NCBI GenBank assembly: GCA_007695345.1 | Contig: REDZ01000076.1 | Location: 1-63,826, forward strand | DNA length: 63,826 bases | Source: Paracoccaceae bacterium | Lineage (GTDB): Bacteria > Pseudomonadota > Alphaproteobacteria > Rhodobacterales > Rhodobacteraceae | Reading direction: 5' to 3' | Shown here: in pieces, positions 1 through 7,300 of the stretch | How the letters are laid out: every line of letters begins with the position of its first letter | How positions within the stretch are numbered: position 1 is the stretch's first letter | Program-made: the position numbers and the translations under genes | Notes under the pieces: model-generated | What the model was told of the DNA's origin: nothing | The model's database searches: none | The model's input: only the letters and a program-made list of their open reading frames with translations

Positions 1-1160
1 ATGAGGCGGGCTTCTCGCTCGATCTGGCGATCTTCGCGGTCCATATCTCGGGGGCCTCGTCGATCCTGGGGGCGATCAACATCATCACCACCTTCCTGAA
101 CATGCGCGCGCCCGGCATGACGCTGTTCAAGGTTCCGCTGTTTGCCTGGTCGATCTTCATCACTGCGTGGATGATCCTGCTGGCGCTGCCGGTTCTGGCG
201 GGCGCGATCACGATGCTGCTGACCGACCGCAATTTCGGCACCAGCTTCTTCGACCCGGCCGGCGGGGGGGACCCGGTGCTCTATCAGCACATCCTGTGGT
301 TCTTCGGCCATCCGGAGGTGTATATCATCATCCTGCCGGGCTTCGGGATCATCAGCCATGTGATCGCGACCTTCTCGCGCAAGCCGATCTTTGGCTATCT
401 GCCGATGGTCTGGGCGATGATCGCGATTGCCGTGCTGGGCTTCATCGTCTGGGCGCACCATATGTATACGGTGGGCATGTCGGTGACGCAGCAGACCTAT
501 TTCATGCTGGCGACCATGGTGATCGCGGTGCCCACGGGGATCAAGATCTTCTCCTGGATCGCGACGATGTGGAAGGGGTCCGTCAGTTTTGAAACGCCGA
601 TGCTCTGGGCCTTCGGGTTCCTGTTCCTGTTCACCGTGGGCGGTGTGACCGGGCTGGTGCTGAGTCAGGCGCCGATCGACCGGATCTATCATGACACCTA
701 TTATGTGGTGGCGCATTTCCACTATGTGATGTCGCTGGGGGCGGTCTTTGCGCTCTTTGCGGGGATCTATTACTGGATCGGAAAGATGTCGGGGCGGCAA
801 TACCCCGAATGGGCCGGCAAGCTGCATTTCTGGGCGATGTTCATCGGCTCGAACCTGACCTTCTTCCCGCAGCACTTCCTGGGTCGTCAGGGCATGCCGC
901 GCCGGTTCATCGACTATCCCGAAGCCTATGCGCTGTGGAACTATGTCAGTTCCATCGGGGCGTTCATCAGCTTCGCGTCCTTCCTGTTCTTCATCGGGGT
1001 GATGTATTACACCCTGCGCCACGGTGCGAAGGTGAGCGAAAAGAACTACTGGAACGAGCACGCGGACACGCTGGAATGGACCTTGCCCACGCCGCCGCCC
1101 GAACACACGTTCGAGCAGCTGCCCAAGCGCGAGGACTGGGACAAGACACCCGCGCATTGA
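1..1160 (+). CDS. ctaD: cytochrome c oxidase subunit I, 5' truncated by window
   Basis: Catalytic subunit of the aa3-type terminal oxidase in the inner membrane, which reduces oxygen to water and pumps protons. The reading frame is open from base 3, and about 385 residues are visible of the roughly 555 usual for the family. Visible landmarks are HPEVY (CuB histidine and its cross-linked tyrosine), the HHMYTVG pair of CuB histidines, and HFHYVMS carrying the haem a3 and haem a histidines, set in a run of hydrophobic helices. The tail ends [12 protein letters not shown]. The stop codon overlaps the start of the next gene by one base. Identification is secure; only the missing N-terminus is unseen. 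Confidence 0.97.
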   Translation, partial: EAGFSLDLAIFAVHISGASSILGAINIITTFLNMRAPGMTLFKVPLFAWSIFITAWMILLALPVLAGAITMLLTDRNFGTSFFDPAGGGDPVLYQHILWFFGHPEVYIIILPGFGIISHVIATFSRKPIFGYLPMVWAMIAIAVLGFIVWAHHMYTVGMSVTQQTYFMLATMVIAVPTGIKIFSWIATMWKGSVSFETPMLWAFGFLFLFTVGGVTGLVLSQAPIDRIYHDTYYVVAHFHYVMSLGAVFALFAGIYYWIGKMSGRQYPEWAGKLHFWAMFIGSNLTFFPQHFLGRQGMPRRFIDYPEAYALWNYVSSIGAFISFASFLFFIGVMYYTLRHGAKVSEKNYWNEHADTLEWTLPTPPPEHTFEQLPKREDWDKTPAH

Positions 1161-1696
1161 TGCCCGTCCATTGGAGCATTTCGCCAAAGGCCCCGGGCAC
1201 CGCACCCGGGGCCTTTGCCTTGGCGCAGGGTGATCGGGCCGAATATCACCTGACACTGGCGCCCAACCTCTCGATGGGGCCGGTCGGATTCGTGCGGATG
1301 ATCGCGCTGAGTGCTGCCTTTCTGGCGCTGCCACTGCTGGGGGTGCTGGGCACGCCGGTCCTGTATGGATTGCTGCCCTTTGCCGGGCTGGCGCTGGCGG
1401 GGCTGTGGTATGCGCTGCGGCGCAACAGCACCGAGCGCCAGAGGCTGCGCGAAGAGTTGCATCTGACGCGCGGGCAGATTGATCTGACCCGCACCAACCC
1501 GCGTCAGCCCGCCCAGCACTGGCAGGCCAACCCCTATTGGGTCCGGCTGCGCATGGTTGAAAAGGGGGGGCCGGTCGAGAATTACCTGACGCTGGAAGGC
1601 GCCGGGCGGGTGGTCGAGCTGGGCGCGTTCCTCAGCCCCGAAGAACGCGCCGCGGTGCATGAGGATCTGGCGCGGGCGTTGCGCAACCTGCGCTGA
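1160..1696 (+). CDS. DUF2244 integral membrane protein
   Basis: A 178-residue protein of the DUF2244 family, which is common next to cytochrome oxidase genes in alphaproteobacteria. It has a short cytoplasmic N-terminus, then two closely spaced hydrophobic helices at about residues 47-85 and a soluble C-terminal half containing ANPYWVRLRM. I chose the ATG at 1160 because it overlaps the ctaD stop (TGATG), which implies translational coupling; the frame is open further upstream only as a shadow of ctaD. Its function is unknown. Position suggests a role linked to the oxidase, but nothing in the sequence shows a catalytic motif. Confidence 0.85.
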   Translation: MPVHWSISPKAPGTAPGAFALAQGDRAEYHLTLAPNLSMGPVGFVRMIALSAAFLALPLLGVLGTPVLYGLLPFAGLALAGLWYALRRNSTERQRLREELHLTRGQIDLTRTNPRQPAQHWQANPYWVRLRMVEKGGPVENYLTLEGAGRVVELGAFLSPEERAAVHEDLARALRNLR

Positions 1697-1703
1697 GCGC
1701 GGT

Positions 1704-1766
1704 GGGGGGCGCTGCCCCCCGGTCCCTGCGGTCCCTCCCCCCGGGATATTTGGGACAAAGATGAAA
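1704..1766 (+). repeat. Rhodobacterales-type intergenic element, copy 1
   Basis: A perfect hairpin (GGGGGGC, loop GCT, GCCCCCC at 1704-1720) is followed by a C-rich spacer and the motif CGGGATATTTGGGACAAAG leading into ATGAAA. A near-identical arrangement recurs at 12965-13014, and its 3' motif recurs in opposite orientation at 28671-28691. Here it lies between convergent genes, eight bases past the DUF2244 stop, so the hairpin could also terminate transcription. Confidence 0.7.
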
Positions 1767-1774
1767 ACAGGGGG

Positions 1775-2440
1775 TCAGCGGGTCCGGAACACCTGTGCGA
1801 CGGCATCGGCGCGGCGGCGGTCGGTTGCGGTTTCCGGGCCTGTTGCGGTGGGGTGAAAGCGGAAGCGGAACGCTTGCAGGCGTTTGTCCCAGGGCGCCGG
1901 GGGATAGCCGATGGTGTTGAGGCTTTCGGCCAGGGGGCGGTCGGCGCCAAGCCCGCTCGGGGCCAGTGCGAGGGCCTGGCGCGCAAGGCGCGGCCAGTCG
2001 AAGCGGGGGCCGGGATCATCCTTGCGTTCGGGCGCCATGTCGGAATGGCCGATCACGTCGCGGGGCGCGATGCCGTGCCGCGCCATCAGCACCGGCAACA
2101 GCGAGTCGAGCGCGCGCATCTGCGGCTCCGGGAAGGGCTGCGCGCCGGAATTGACCAGCTCGATCCCGATGGAACGCGAGTTGATATCCCCCAGCCCGGT
2201 CCAGCTGCCCGCGCCGGCGTGCCAGGCGCGCATCTCGTCCGCGACAAGCTGCAGGATACGCCCCTGCGGGCAGATCAGGTAATGCGCCGACACCTGGGCT
2301 GACATGTCACACAGCCGTGCCAGCGCATCCGCCAGCCCGCGCATACCCGTGTAATGCAGCACGATCATATGCGGCCGCAGCCCGTCACGCCGTGGTCCGA
2401 AATTGGGAGACGGGTGCTGCGAAACGGGCGGCGGCGTCAC
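1775..2440 (-). CDS. N-acetylmuramoyl-L-alanine amidase, AmpD/AmiD type
   Basis: A 221-residue Amidase_2 domain protein that cleaves the amide bond between (anhydro-)MurNAc and the stem peptide, most likely for peptidoglycan recycling. The zinc ligands are visible as His29 in IVLHYTG and His132 and Asp142 in GHSD...KDDPG, with the ten-residue spacing seen in AmpD. No signal peptide is evident, which favours the cytoplasmic AmpD role over a periplasmic AmiD role. Translation starts at GTG four bases after the stop of the lipoprotein gene upstream, so the two are probably co-transcribed and coupled. The C-terminal ~60 residues (GLGADRPLAESL onwards) extend past the catalytic core. Confidence 0.9.
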   Translation of the reverse strand: MTPPPVSQHPSPNFGPRRDGLRPHMIVLHYTGMRGLADALARLCDMSAQVSAHYLICPQGRILQLVADEMRAWHAGAGSWTGLGDINSRSIGIELVNSGAQPFPEPQMRALDSLLPVLMARHGIAPRDVIGHSDMAPERKDDPGPRFDWPRLARQALALAPSGLGADRPLAESLNTIGYPPAPWDKRLQAFRFRFHPTATGPETATDRRRADAVAQVFRTR

Positions 2441-2443
2441 CCT

Positions 2444-3289
2444 TTACTCGCGCGCGCGGACCGTGCGGGCGGCCTGGCGGAAGGGGGCCGGATCCCAGCG
2501 ACAGGCGAAGCCATCGCCATTGGGGTCCAGATGGTCGGGATCACGCTCTGGCCCGCCGGCGGCAAGAAAGGCTTCCTGCGCGTGGTCCTGTGTAGGGAAT
2601 TGCGCGCAGGCGGCCTCGTGCCGGCGGAAGCGCAGCGGGTGGCTGCGGTTATACCGCTCCTGTCCGACATCATGCTGGGTCGAGAGCGCATAGACGAACA
2701 GGTTGGGCGTGTCGCCCGACCCCATCTCGGCATCGGTGACGCGCACCTGCGGGACGAAATCACGCTCGACCAGCTGGTTCTGCTGCGGTGTGCCGAAGGG
2801 CTGGGGCGTGAATTGCTGATCGCTGACATCGACCTCATCACTGCCATTGCCGGCATCGCTGACACTGCCCTGCCCGCCAATGGCCGACAGTGGCGCACCG
2901 ACATCCGAGCGTTGCTCGGTCATCTGCGGTGTCGTATCCCAGCCATCCGTGCCCGATGCCATGCCGGTTTCGCTGCGTTGTTGCGATCCGCGCACGGCGG
3001 CGACGGCCTCTTGCCCGATGCTGCTGCTGTCGGCGCGCGCTTGCGGGCTGGCCTGCGCATCTTCATAGCGGGGCGCGCCGCGCGGCACCTCGATCCCACC
3101 GGATTGCGTGCCCTCTGCCCGCCGGATGCGCGACAGTTCCTCTTGCGCGCGCAGATACTGCGCATAATCCGAAAAGCCGACGCCCCGGCCTGTCGTATCG
3201 ACAATGTTGGAATAGGGGGCAGAGGTATCACAGGCCGCAAGCAGGCCGAGGGCCACGCCAGTGGCGATCATGGCAGAAGGGACGCGCAT
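2444..3289 (-). CDS. lipoprotein with C-terminal Excalibur-type domain
   Basis: A predicted 281-residue lipoprotein. The start at 3289 is preceded by TTGAGG at suitable spacing and gives a short hydrophobic signal ending in the lipobox LLAAC with Cys20; an upstream in-frame start would add 35 non-signal residues. The middle is low-complexity and polar. The last ~50 residues carry the Excalibur pattern (AQEAFLAAGG, then LDPNGDGFAC), a calcium-binding-like DxDxDG motif ending in Cys. The ligand and function are unknown. It lies between gatA and the peptidoglycan amidase on the same strand, which hints at an envelope role, but that is inference. Confidence 0.8.
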   Translation of the reverse strand: MRVPSAMIATGVALGLLAACDTSAPYSNIVDTTGRGVGFSDYAQYLRAQEELSRIRRAEGTQSGGIEVPRGAPRYEDAQASPQARADSSSIGQEAVAAVRGSQQRSETGMASGTDGWDTTPQMTEQRSDVGAPLSAIGGQGSVSDAGNGSDEVDVSDQQFTPQPFGTPQQNQLVERDFVPQVRVTDAEMGSGDTPNLFVYALSTQHDVGQERYNRSHPLRFRRHEAACAQFPTQDHAQEAFLAAGGPERDPDHLDPNGDGFACRWDPAPFRQAARTVRARE

Positions 3290-3320
3290 CACGATTTGCC
3301 TCAAGATATTTTCGCGGAGA

Positions 3321-4802
3321 TTACCACCATTTCTGCGGTTTGGAAACAAAGCCCGCAGCACTTTCAAGAACATGTGCTGTATTGAGCAACGCACCCTCTT
3401 CCCAGGGCTTGCCGATCAGTTGCAGCCCCAGCGGCAGCCCCTTGGCATCCAGCCCGGTGGGCACGGAAATCCCCGGCAGCCCGGCCAGATTGACCGTGAC
3501 GGTAAAGACATCATTGAGATACATCTCGACCGGGTCGGCATTGGCCATCTCGCCCAGGCCGAACGCGCTCGAGGGGGTGGCGGGGGTCAGGATGGCGTCG
3601 ATTCCCGTGGCAAAGACCTCTTCGAAATCGCGCTTGATGAGCGTGCGGACCTTGCGAGCGCGGTTGTAATAGGCGTCATAGAACCCGGCAGACAGGACAT
3701 AGGCCCCGATCATGATGCGGCGCTGCACTTCGGGGCCGAAGCCTTCGGCGCGGGTCTTTTCATACATCTCGGTAATGCCCTCGCCCGGTCCCAGCGCCGC
3801 GCGGTGGCCATAGCGCACCCCGTCATACCGCGCGAGGTTCGAGGACGCCTCGGCAGGCGCGATGACATAATAGGCGGGCAGCGCGTAGGTCGTATGCGGC
3901 AGGCTGATATCGACAATCTCGGCACCCGCGTCGCGCAGCATCTCGGCACCCCGGGACCAGAGTTTTTCGATTTCGGCGGGCATGCCCTCCATGCGGTATT
4001 CGCGCGGCAGGCCGATCTTTTGCCCGCGAATATCGCCCGTCAGCATGGCCTCGAAATCCGGGACCGGCAGATCGGCGCTGGTCGAATCCCTGGCGTCATG
4101 GCCGGACATGGCTTCCAGCATGATCGCGGCATCGCGCACGGTCTTGGTCATCGGTCCTGCCTGATCGAGCGAGGAGGCAAAGGCCACGATCCCCCAGCGC
4201 GAGCAACGCCCATAGGTGGGTTTGATCCCCACAGTGCCGGTAAAGGCCGCAGGCTGGCGGATCGACCCGCCGGTGTCGGTGCCGGTAGCGGCAAGGCACA
4301 GATCCGCCGCGACGGCCGCGGCAGAGCCGCCCGATGATCCGCCCGGCGTCAGGTCGCGCCCGTCCACGCGCCAGGGGTTGACCACCGGGCCATAGACGGC
4401 CGTTTCATTGCTGGAGCCCATGGCAAATTCATCCATGTTGAGCTTGCCCAGCATCACCGCCCCTGCATCGCGCAGCTGCGCGGTGACCGTAGATTCGTAG
4501 GGTGGGTGAAACCCACCCAATATGCCGGATGCGGCCTGCGAGGGCACGCCTTCGGTGCAGAACAGATCCTTGATGCCCACGGGGATGCCGCACATGGCAG
4601 GCGCGTCGCCCGCCTGAAGACGCGCATCCGCCGCGCGCGCGCGCTCCAGCGCCAGATCGGGGGTCGGATGGACAAAGGCGTTCAGTCGCCCGGCGCCGTC
4701 GATGGCGCCCATGCAGGCTTCGGTCAGTGCAACCGATGTCACCTCGCCCTTGCGCAGCAGATCGCGGGCCTCGGCAATGGTCAGCGCATTCAGATCACTC
4801 AT
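3321..4802 (-). CDS. gatA: Asp-tRNA(Asn)/Glu-tRNA(Gln) amidotransferase subunit A
   Basis: A 493-residue amidase-signature subunit that hydrolyses glutamine so that mischarged Glu-tRNA(Gln) or Asp-tRNA(Asn) can be amidated by GatB. The Ser-cisSer-Lys triad is visible as Lys78 (GIKDL), Ser156 ([12 protein letters not shown]) and Ser180 ([10 protein letters not shown]). It overlaps gatC by four bases (ATGA). gatB is not in this window. One oddity: a perfect GGGTGGGT/ACCCACCC palindrome at 4500-4518 encodes GGFHPP at a position where GatA proteins usually have a conserved G-F-x-P segment. Protein length is unaffected and the gene looks functional. Confidence 0.97.
   Translation of the reverse strand: MSDLNALTIAEARDLLRKGEVTSVALTEACMGAIDGAGRLNAFVHPTPDLALERARAADARLQAGDAPAMCGIPVGIKDLFCTEGVPSQAASGILGGFHPPYESTVTAQLRDAGAVMLGKLNMDEFAMGSSNETAVYGPVVNPWRVDGRDLTPGGSSGGSAAAVAADLCLAATGTDTGGSIRQPAAFTGTVGIKPTYGRCSRWGIVAFASSLDQAGPMTKTVRDAAIMLEAMSGHDARDSTSADLPVPDFEAMLTGDIRGQKIGLPREYRMEGMPAEIEKLWSRGAEMLRDAGAEIVDISLPHTTYALPAYYVIAPAEASSNLARYDGVRYGHRAALGPGEGITEMYEKTRAEGFGPEVQRRIMIGAYVLSAGFYDAYYNRARKVRTLIKRDFEEVFATGIDAILTPATPSSAFGLGEMANADPVEMYLNDVFTVTVNLAGLPGISVPTGLDAKGLPLGLQLIGKPWEEGALLNTAHVLESAAGFVSKPQKWW
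4500..4518. repeat. GTAGGGTGGGT palindrome, copy A (inside gatA)
   Basis: Perfect inverted repeat GGGTGGGT-GAA-ACCCACCC, preceded by GTA as in copies B (15717) and C (20221). It lies wholly in coding sequence, whereas B and C sit at gene junctions. On the gatA strand it supplies the codons for Gly-Gly-Phe-His-Pro-Pro, and the codons flanking it (ATA, TTG, TCT) are rare-looking for this GC-rich genome. Confidence 0.75.
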
Positions 4803-5089
4803 TCCACCACCTTCGGCACAGCAAAGAACCCCTCGCGCGCATCGGGCGCATTGGCCAGGACCTTGTCCTGGATATTCCCGTCGGTCACCCCATCCGCGCG
4901 GCGTTTCAGCCGCATCGGCGTGACCGAGGTCATGGGCTCCACCCCCTCGACATCGACCTCGGCCAGTTGCTCCATGAATGTCAGGATGCGGCTCAGGTCC
5001 TGCGCCAGCGCAGGCAGATTGTCGTCAGGCACTTTGATGCGGGCAAGATGGGCGACCTTGCGCGCGGTCTCCAGATCGATCTCGGACAT
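4799..5089 (-). CDS. gatC: Asp-tRNA(Asn)/Glu-tRNA(Gln) amidotransferase subunit C
   Basis: A 96-residue GatC, the small subunit that wraps around and stabilises the GatA-GatB interface. The typical family features are visible: VAHLARIKV near the N-terminus, [21 protein letters not shown] in the middle (given here only as the core ILTFMEQL...VEGVEP), and a C-terminal segment ending [11 protein letters not shown]. It starts the gatCA pair and overlaps gatA by ATGA. Full length for the family. Confidence 0.96.
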   Translation of the reverse strand: MSEIDLETARKVAHLARIKVPDDNLPALAQDLSRILTFMEQLAEVDVEGVEPMTSVTPMRLKRRADGVTDGNIQDKVLANAPDAREGFFAVPKVVE

Positions 5090-5164
5090 GGGCGCTCCGG
5101 GCTGCGGGAATTCTCTCTCCCGCGCGGTTTAGCGGCAGCCTGCGTCAGGTGCAAGCGCGCAGCT

Positions 5165-5857
5165 TCAGCCCATCGCGTAGCCCGTGCCGCGGACCGTGCG
5201 GATCGGGTCCTGGCCGCCGCCGGCACACAGCGCCTTGCGCAGCCGGCCTACATGCACATCGACCGTGCGGGTGTCGATATAGATGTCGCGGCCCCAGACC
5301 CGGTCCAGCAGCGCCTCGCGCGTCCAGACCTTGCCGGGGCGTTCCATGAAGGCACCCAGCAGGCGGAATTCGGTCGGACCCAGATGCAAGGCCACGTTGT
5401 CACGGGTCACGCGGTGGCTTTCGGGGTCCAGCCGGATGCCGCCCACTTCCAGCACCTGCCCTGCCGCCGTGGGACGAAAGCGGCGCAGATTGGCGCGCAC
5501 GCGGGCGATCAGTTCGGCCACGGAATAGGGTTTGATGATGTAGTCATCCGCGCCTGTATCCAGCCCGCGCACGCGGTCGCTTTCCTCGGACCGGGCCGAC
5601 ACCATGATGACTGCCGCCGCGCGCCCCTCGGGCGTGGCCTTGATCTGGCGGCAGGCCTCCAGCCCCGATACGCGCGGCAGCATCCAGTCCAGCAGCACCA
5701 CATCGGGGCCCAGTTCGGACATGGCCAGCAACGCCTCTTCGCCGTCGCGCGCCGTGGCGATGCGAAAGCCTGCCGTTTTCAGGTTATAGCTCAGCAGCGC
5801 GATCTGTGCGGGTTCGTCATCGACGATCAGCACCAGTGGAGCGTCTGAGTGTGACAT
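5165..5857 (-). CDS. phoB: phosphate regulon response regulator PhoB
   Basis: A 230-residue OmpR-family regulator. The receiver domain has the acidic pair IVDDEP, phospho-acceptor Asp57 in LLDWMLP and Lys109 in IIKPYS. The C-terminal winged helix ends with the recognition-helix segment TVDVHVGRLRKAL and VRGTGYAMG, a classic PhoB tail. It follows phoU by three bases in the same operon. The Pho box upstream of phoU (6608-6626) implies that PhoB activates its own operon. The phosphate transporter genes and phoR are not in this window. A generic OmpR-type label is the only alternative, and the context makes PhoB clearly better. Confidence 0.95.
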   Translation of the reverse strand: MSHSDAPLVLIVDDEPAQIALLSYNLKTAGFRIATARDGEEALLAMSELGPDVVLLDWMLPRVSGLEACRQIKATPEGRAAAVIMVSARSEESDRVRGLDTGADDYIIKPYSVAELIARVRANLRRFRPTAAGQVLEVGGIRLDPESHRVTRDNVALHLGPTEFRLLGAFMERPGKVWTREALLDRVWGRDIYIDTRTVDVHVGRLRKALCAGGGQDPIRTVRGTGYAMG

Positions 5858-5860
5858 TGT

Positions 5861-6568
5861 CTATTTTTCCGGCGCCGTGATCGAGGCCGTGGACAACCCC
5901 TTTTCGCGTTTGCTGTCCTGCCGCCCCTCGGTCACGAAGATCACATGCTCCGCGCCATGGGTGACCAGATCGCCCATCCGTTCTATGTTCTTGGCAATGA
6001 AGATGTAATGCAGGCAGGCGGTGATGTTGCGCGGGTCTTCCATCATATGGGTGATGAATTCGCGAAACAGCGCATTGGTCATGTCATCGACTTCGATATC
6101 ACGGGCGATCACGTCGCGCGCCAGATCCACATCCATGCGCGCAAAGGCATCCAGCATGTCGGTCAGCATCTGCCCGACCAGCCGCGCCTGCCGGCGCAGC
6201 GCGCCCGCCGCACCGTCGATCACATGGGCCTGCGCCAGAACCGACACGCGCTTGGCCATGTTCTTGGCATAATCGCCCATCCGCTCCAGTTCCGCTGCCA
6301 TCTTCATCACGGCAACGGCAGAACGCAGATCATCTGCCTGTGGCTGGCGCAGCGCCAGCATGCGCACGACCTGGGTGTTGATCTCTTCCTCGGCGGCATC
6401 GATCGCGCGGTCCCCGGCGATCACGCTTTCGGCGCGTTCGACATCGCGCGCTTCCAGCGCGCGAGAGGCTTCGATCATCGCCGTCTCGACCTTGCCGCCC
6501 ATGGCCAGCAGGGACAGGCGAATGGCCTCCAGGTCTCGGTCAAATGCAGAAAGCGTATGGGGTTTCAT
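5861..6568 (-). CDS. phoU: phosphate signalling complex protein PhoU
   Basis: A 235-residue all-helical PhoU built from two three-helix repeats that bind metal clusters and couple the Pst transporter to PhoR, repressing the Pho regulon when phosphate is plentiful. Repeat motifs visible include MAAELERMGDYAKNMAKR and FIAKNIERMGDLVTHGAEH, each with the E-R-x-G-D core. The ATG at 6568 has a strong AGGAG upstream; the open frame continues another 200 codons upstream but without family similarity. It is the first gene of phoU-phoB and sits about 40 bases downstream of a Pho box. Confidence 0.96.
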   Translation of the reverse strand: MKPHTLSAFDRDLEAIRLSLLAMGGKVETAMIEASRALEARDVERAESVIAGDRAIDAAEEEINTQVVRMLALRQPQADDLRSAVAVMKMAAELERMGDYAKNMAKRVSVLAQAHVIDGAAGALRRQARLVGQMLTDMLDAFARMDVDLARDVIARDIEVDDMTNALFREFITHMMEDPRNITACLHYIFIAKNIERMGDLVTHGAEHVIFVTEGRQDSKREKGLSTASITAPEK

Positions 6569-6607
6569 GGGCCTGCTCCTTATCTCTGGCGTGGGATAGC
6601 GCAGCTT

Positions 6608-6626
6608 CGTGACAGTTTCATGACAA
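6608..6626 (-). promoter_or_regulatory. Pho box (PhoB binding site) upstream of phoU
   Basis: Read on the minus strand, TTGTCATGAAACTGTCACG matches the PhoB direct-repeat consensus CTGTCAT-N4-CTGTCAY at nearly every conserved position, with the two TGTCA repeats 11 bases apart. A CTATCC hexamer lies about ten bases further downstream, where the -10 of PhoB-activated promoters falls. The phoU start is 40 bases away. Confidence 0.85.
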
Positions 6627-6778
6627 TCCGTGTGACCGGCAGGACGCAGCCATGCCCGCGCGTGCATTGTCAACGTGAAAAACCATGCGCGCCGCTCACG
6701 CGCCGCTCCGCCAGTTGTGACTGCCCTTTTCTTTGCGGCTGTCCCATGCTCGCCGCCGTGCCATGATGGAGGCCCCGG

Positions 6779-7228
6779 ATGCTGCGCGCCCTTGCCCTGA
6801 TCTGCCTGTGCCTGCCGGGCCTGCCCGCGCTGGCCTGCCCTGCCCCCACTGCCCCCGAGATCGAGGCGCATCTGAGCGTCGTGAACGCAGAGCGCGCGCG
6901 CGCCGGGCGCCCCGCCCTTGCCCATGCCCCCGATCTGGCGCGCGCGGCACATGCCCATGCCTGCGACATGGCACGGCGCGGCTATTTCAGCCATACCAGC
7001 CCCGGCGGGCAGGGCATGGTGGCGCGCGCCCGGACGGCGGGTGCCACGGGCTATTGCATGATCGGCGAGAATATCGCGCAGGGGCATCGCGATATCCCCG
7101 CGGTCATCGCCAGCTGGATGCGATCTGCCGGGCACCGGCGCAATATTCTGGATGGCAGCTATACCCATGTCGGGCTGGGTCTGGCGCCGGGTCCGGTCTG
7201 GGTGCAGGTCTTTGCCGGGCCGTGCTGA
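6779..7228 (+). CDS. secreted CAP-domain (SCP/PR1) protein
   Basis: A 149-residue exported protein: a short Sec signal (MLRALALICLCLPGLPALA) precedes a single CAP domain of the bacterial YkwD type. Family landmarks visible are VNAERARAGRP, HACDMARRGYFSHTSP with the conserved histidine and tyrosine, GENIA, and WMRSAGHRRNIL...HVGLG. Several cysteines (mature N-terminus, HACD, GYCM, C-terminal GPC) could form disulphides. A GGAGG lies upstream of the ATG. It is transcribed divergently from phoU. CAP proteins of bacteria have no settled biochemical role; some bind cell-wall or lipid ligands. Confidence 0.88.
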   Translation: MLRALALICLCLPGLPALACPAPTAPEIEAHLSVVNAERARAGRPALAHAPDLARAAHAHACDMARRGYFSHTSPGGQGMVARARTAGATGYCMIGENIAQGHRDIPAVIASWMRSAGHRRNILDGSYTHVGLGLAPGPVWVQVFAGPC

Positions 7229-7300
7229 GGGGCGCGCGATTGCGGCGCACGGCCGGGCAGTCTATGTCAGGACCAAATGCAGACTGACCGGGAGCAGCCG

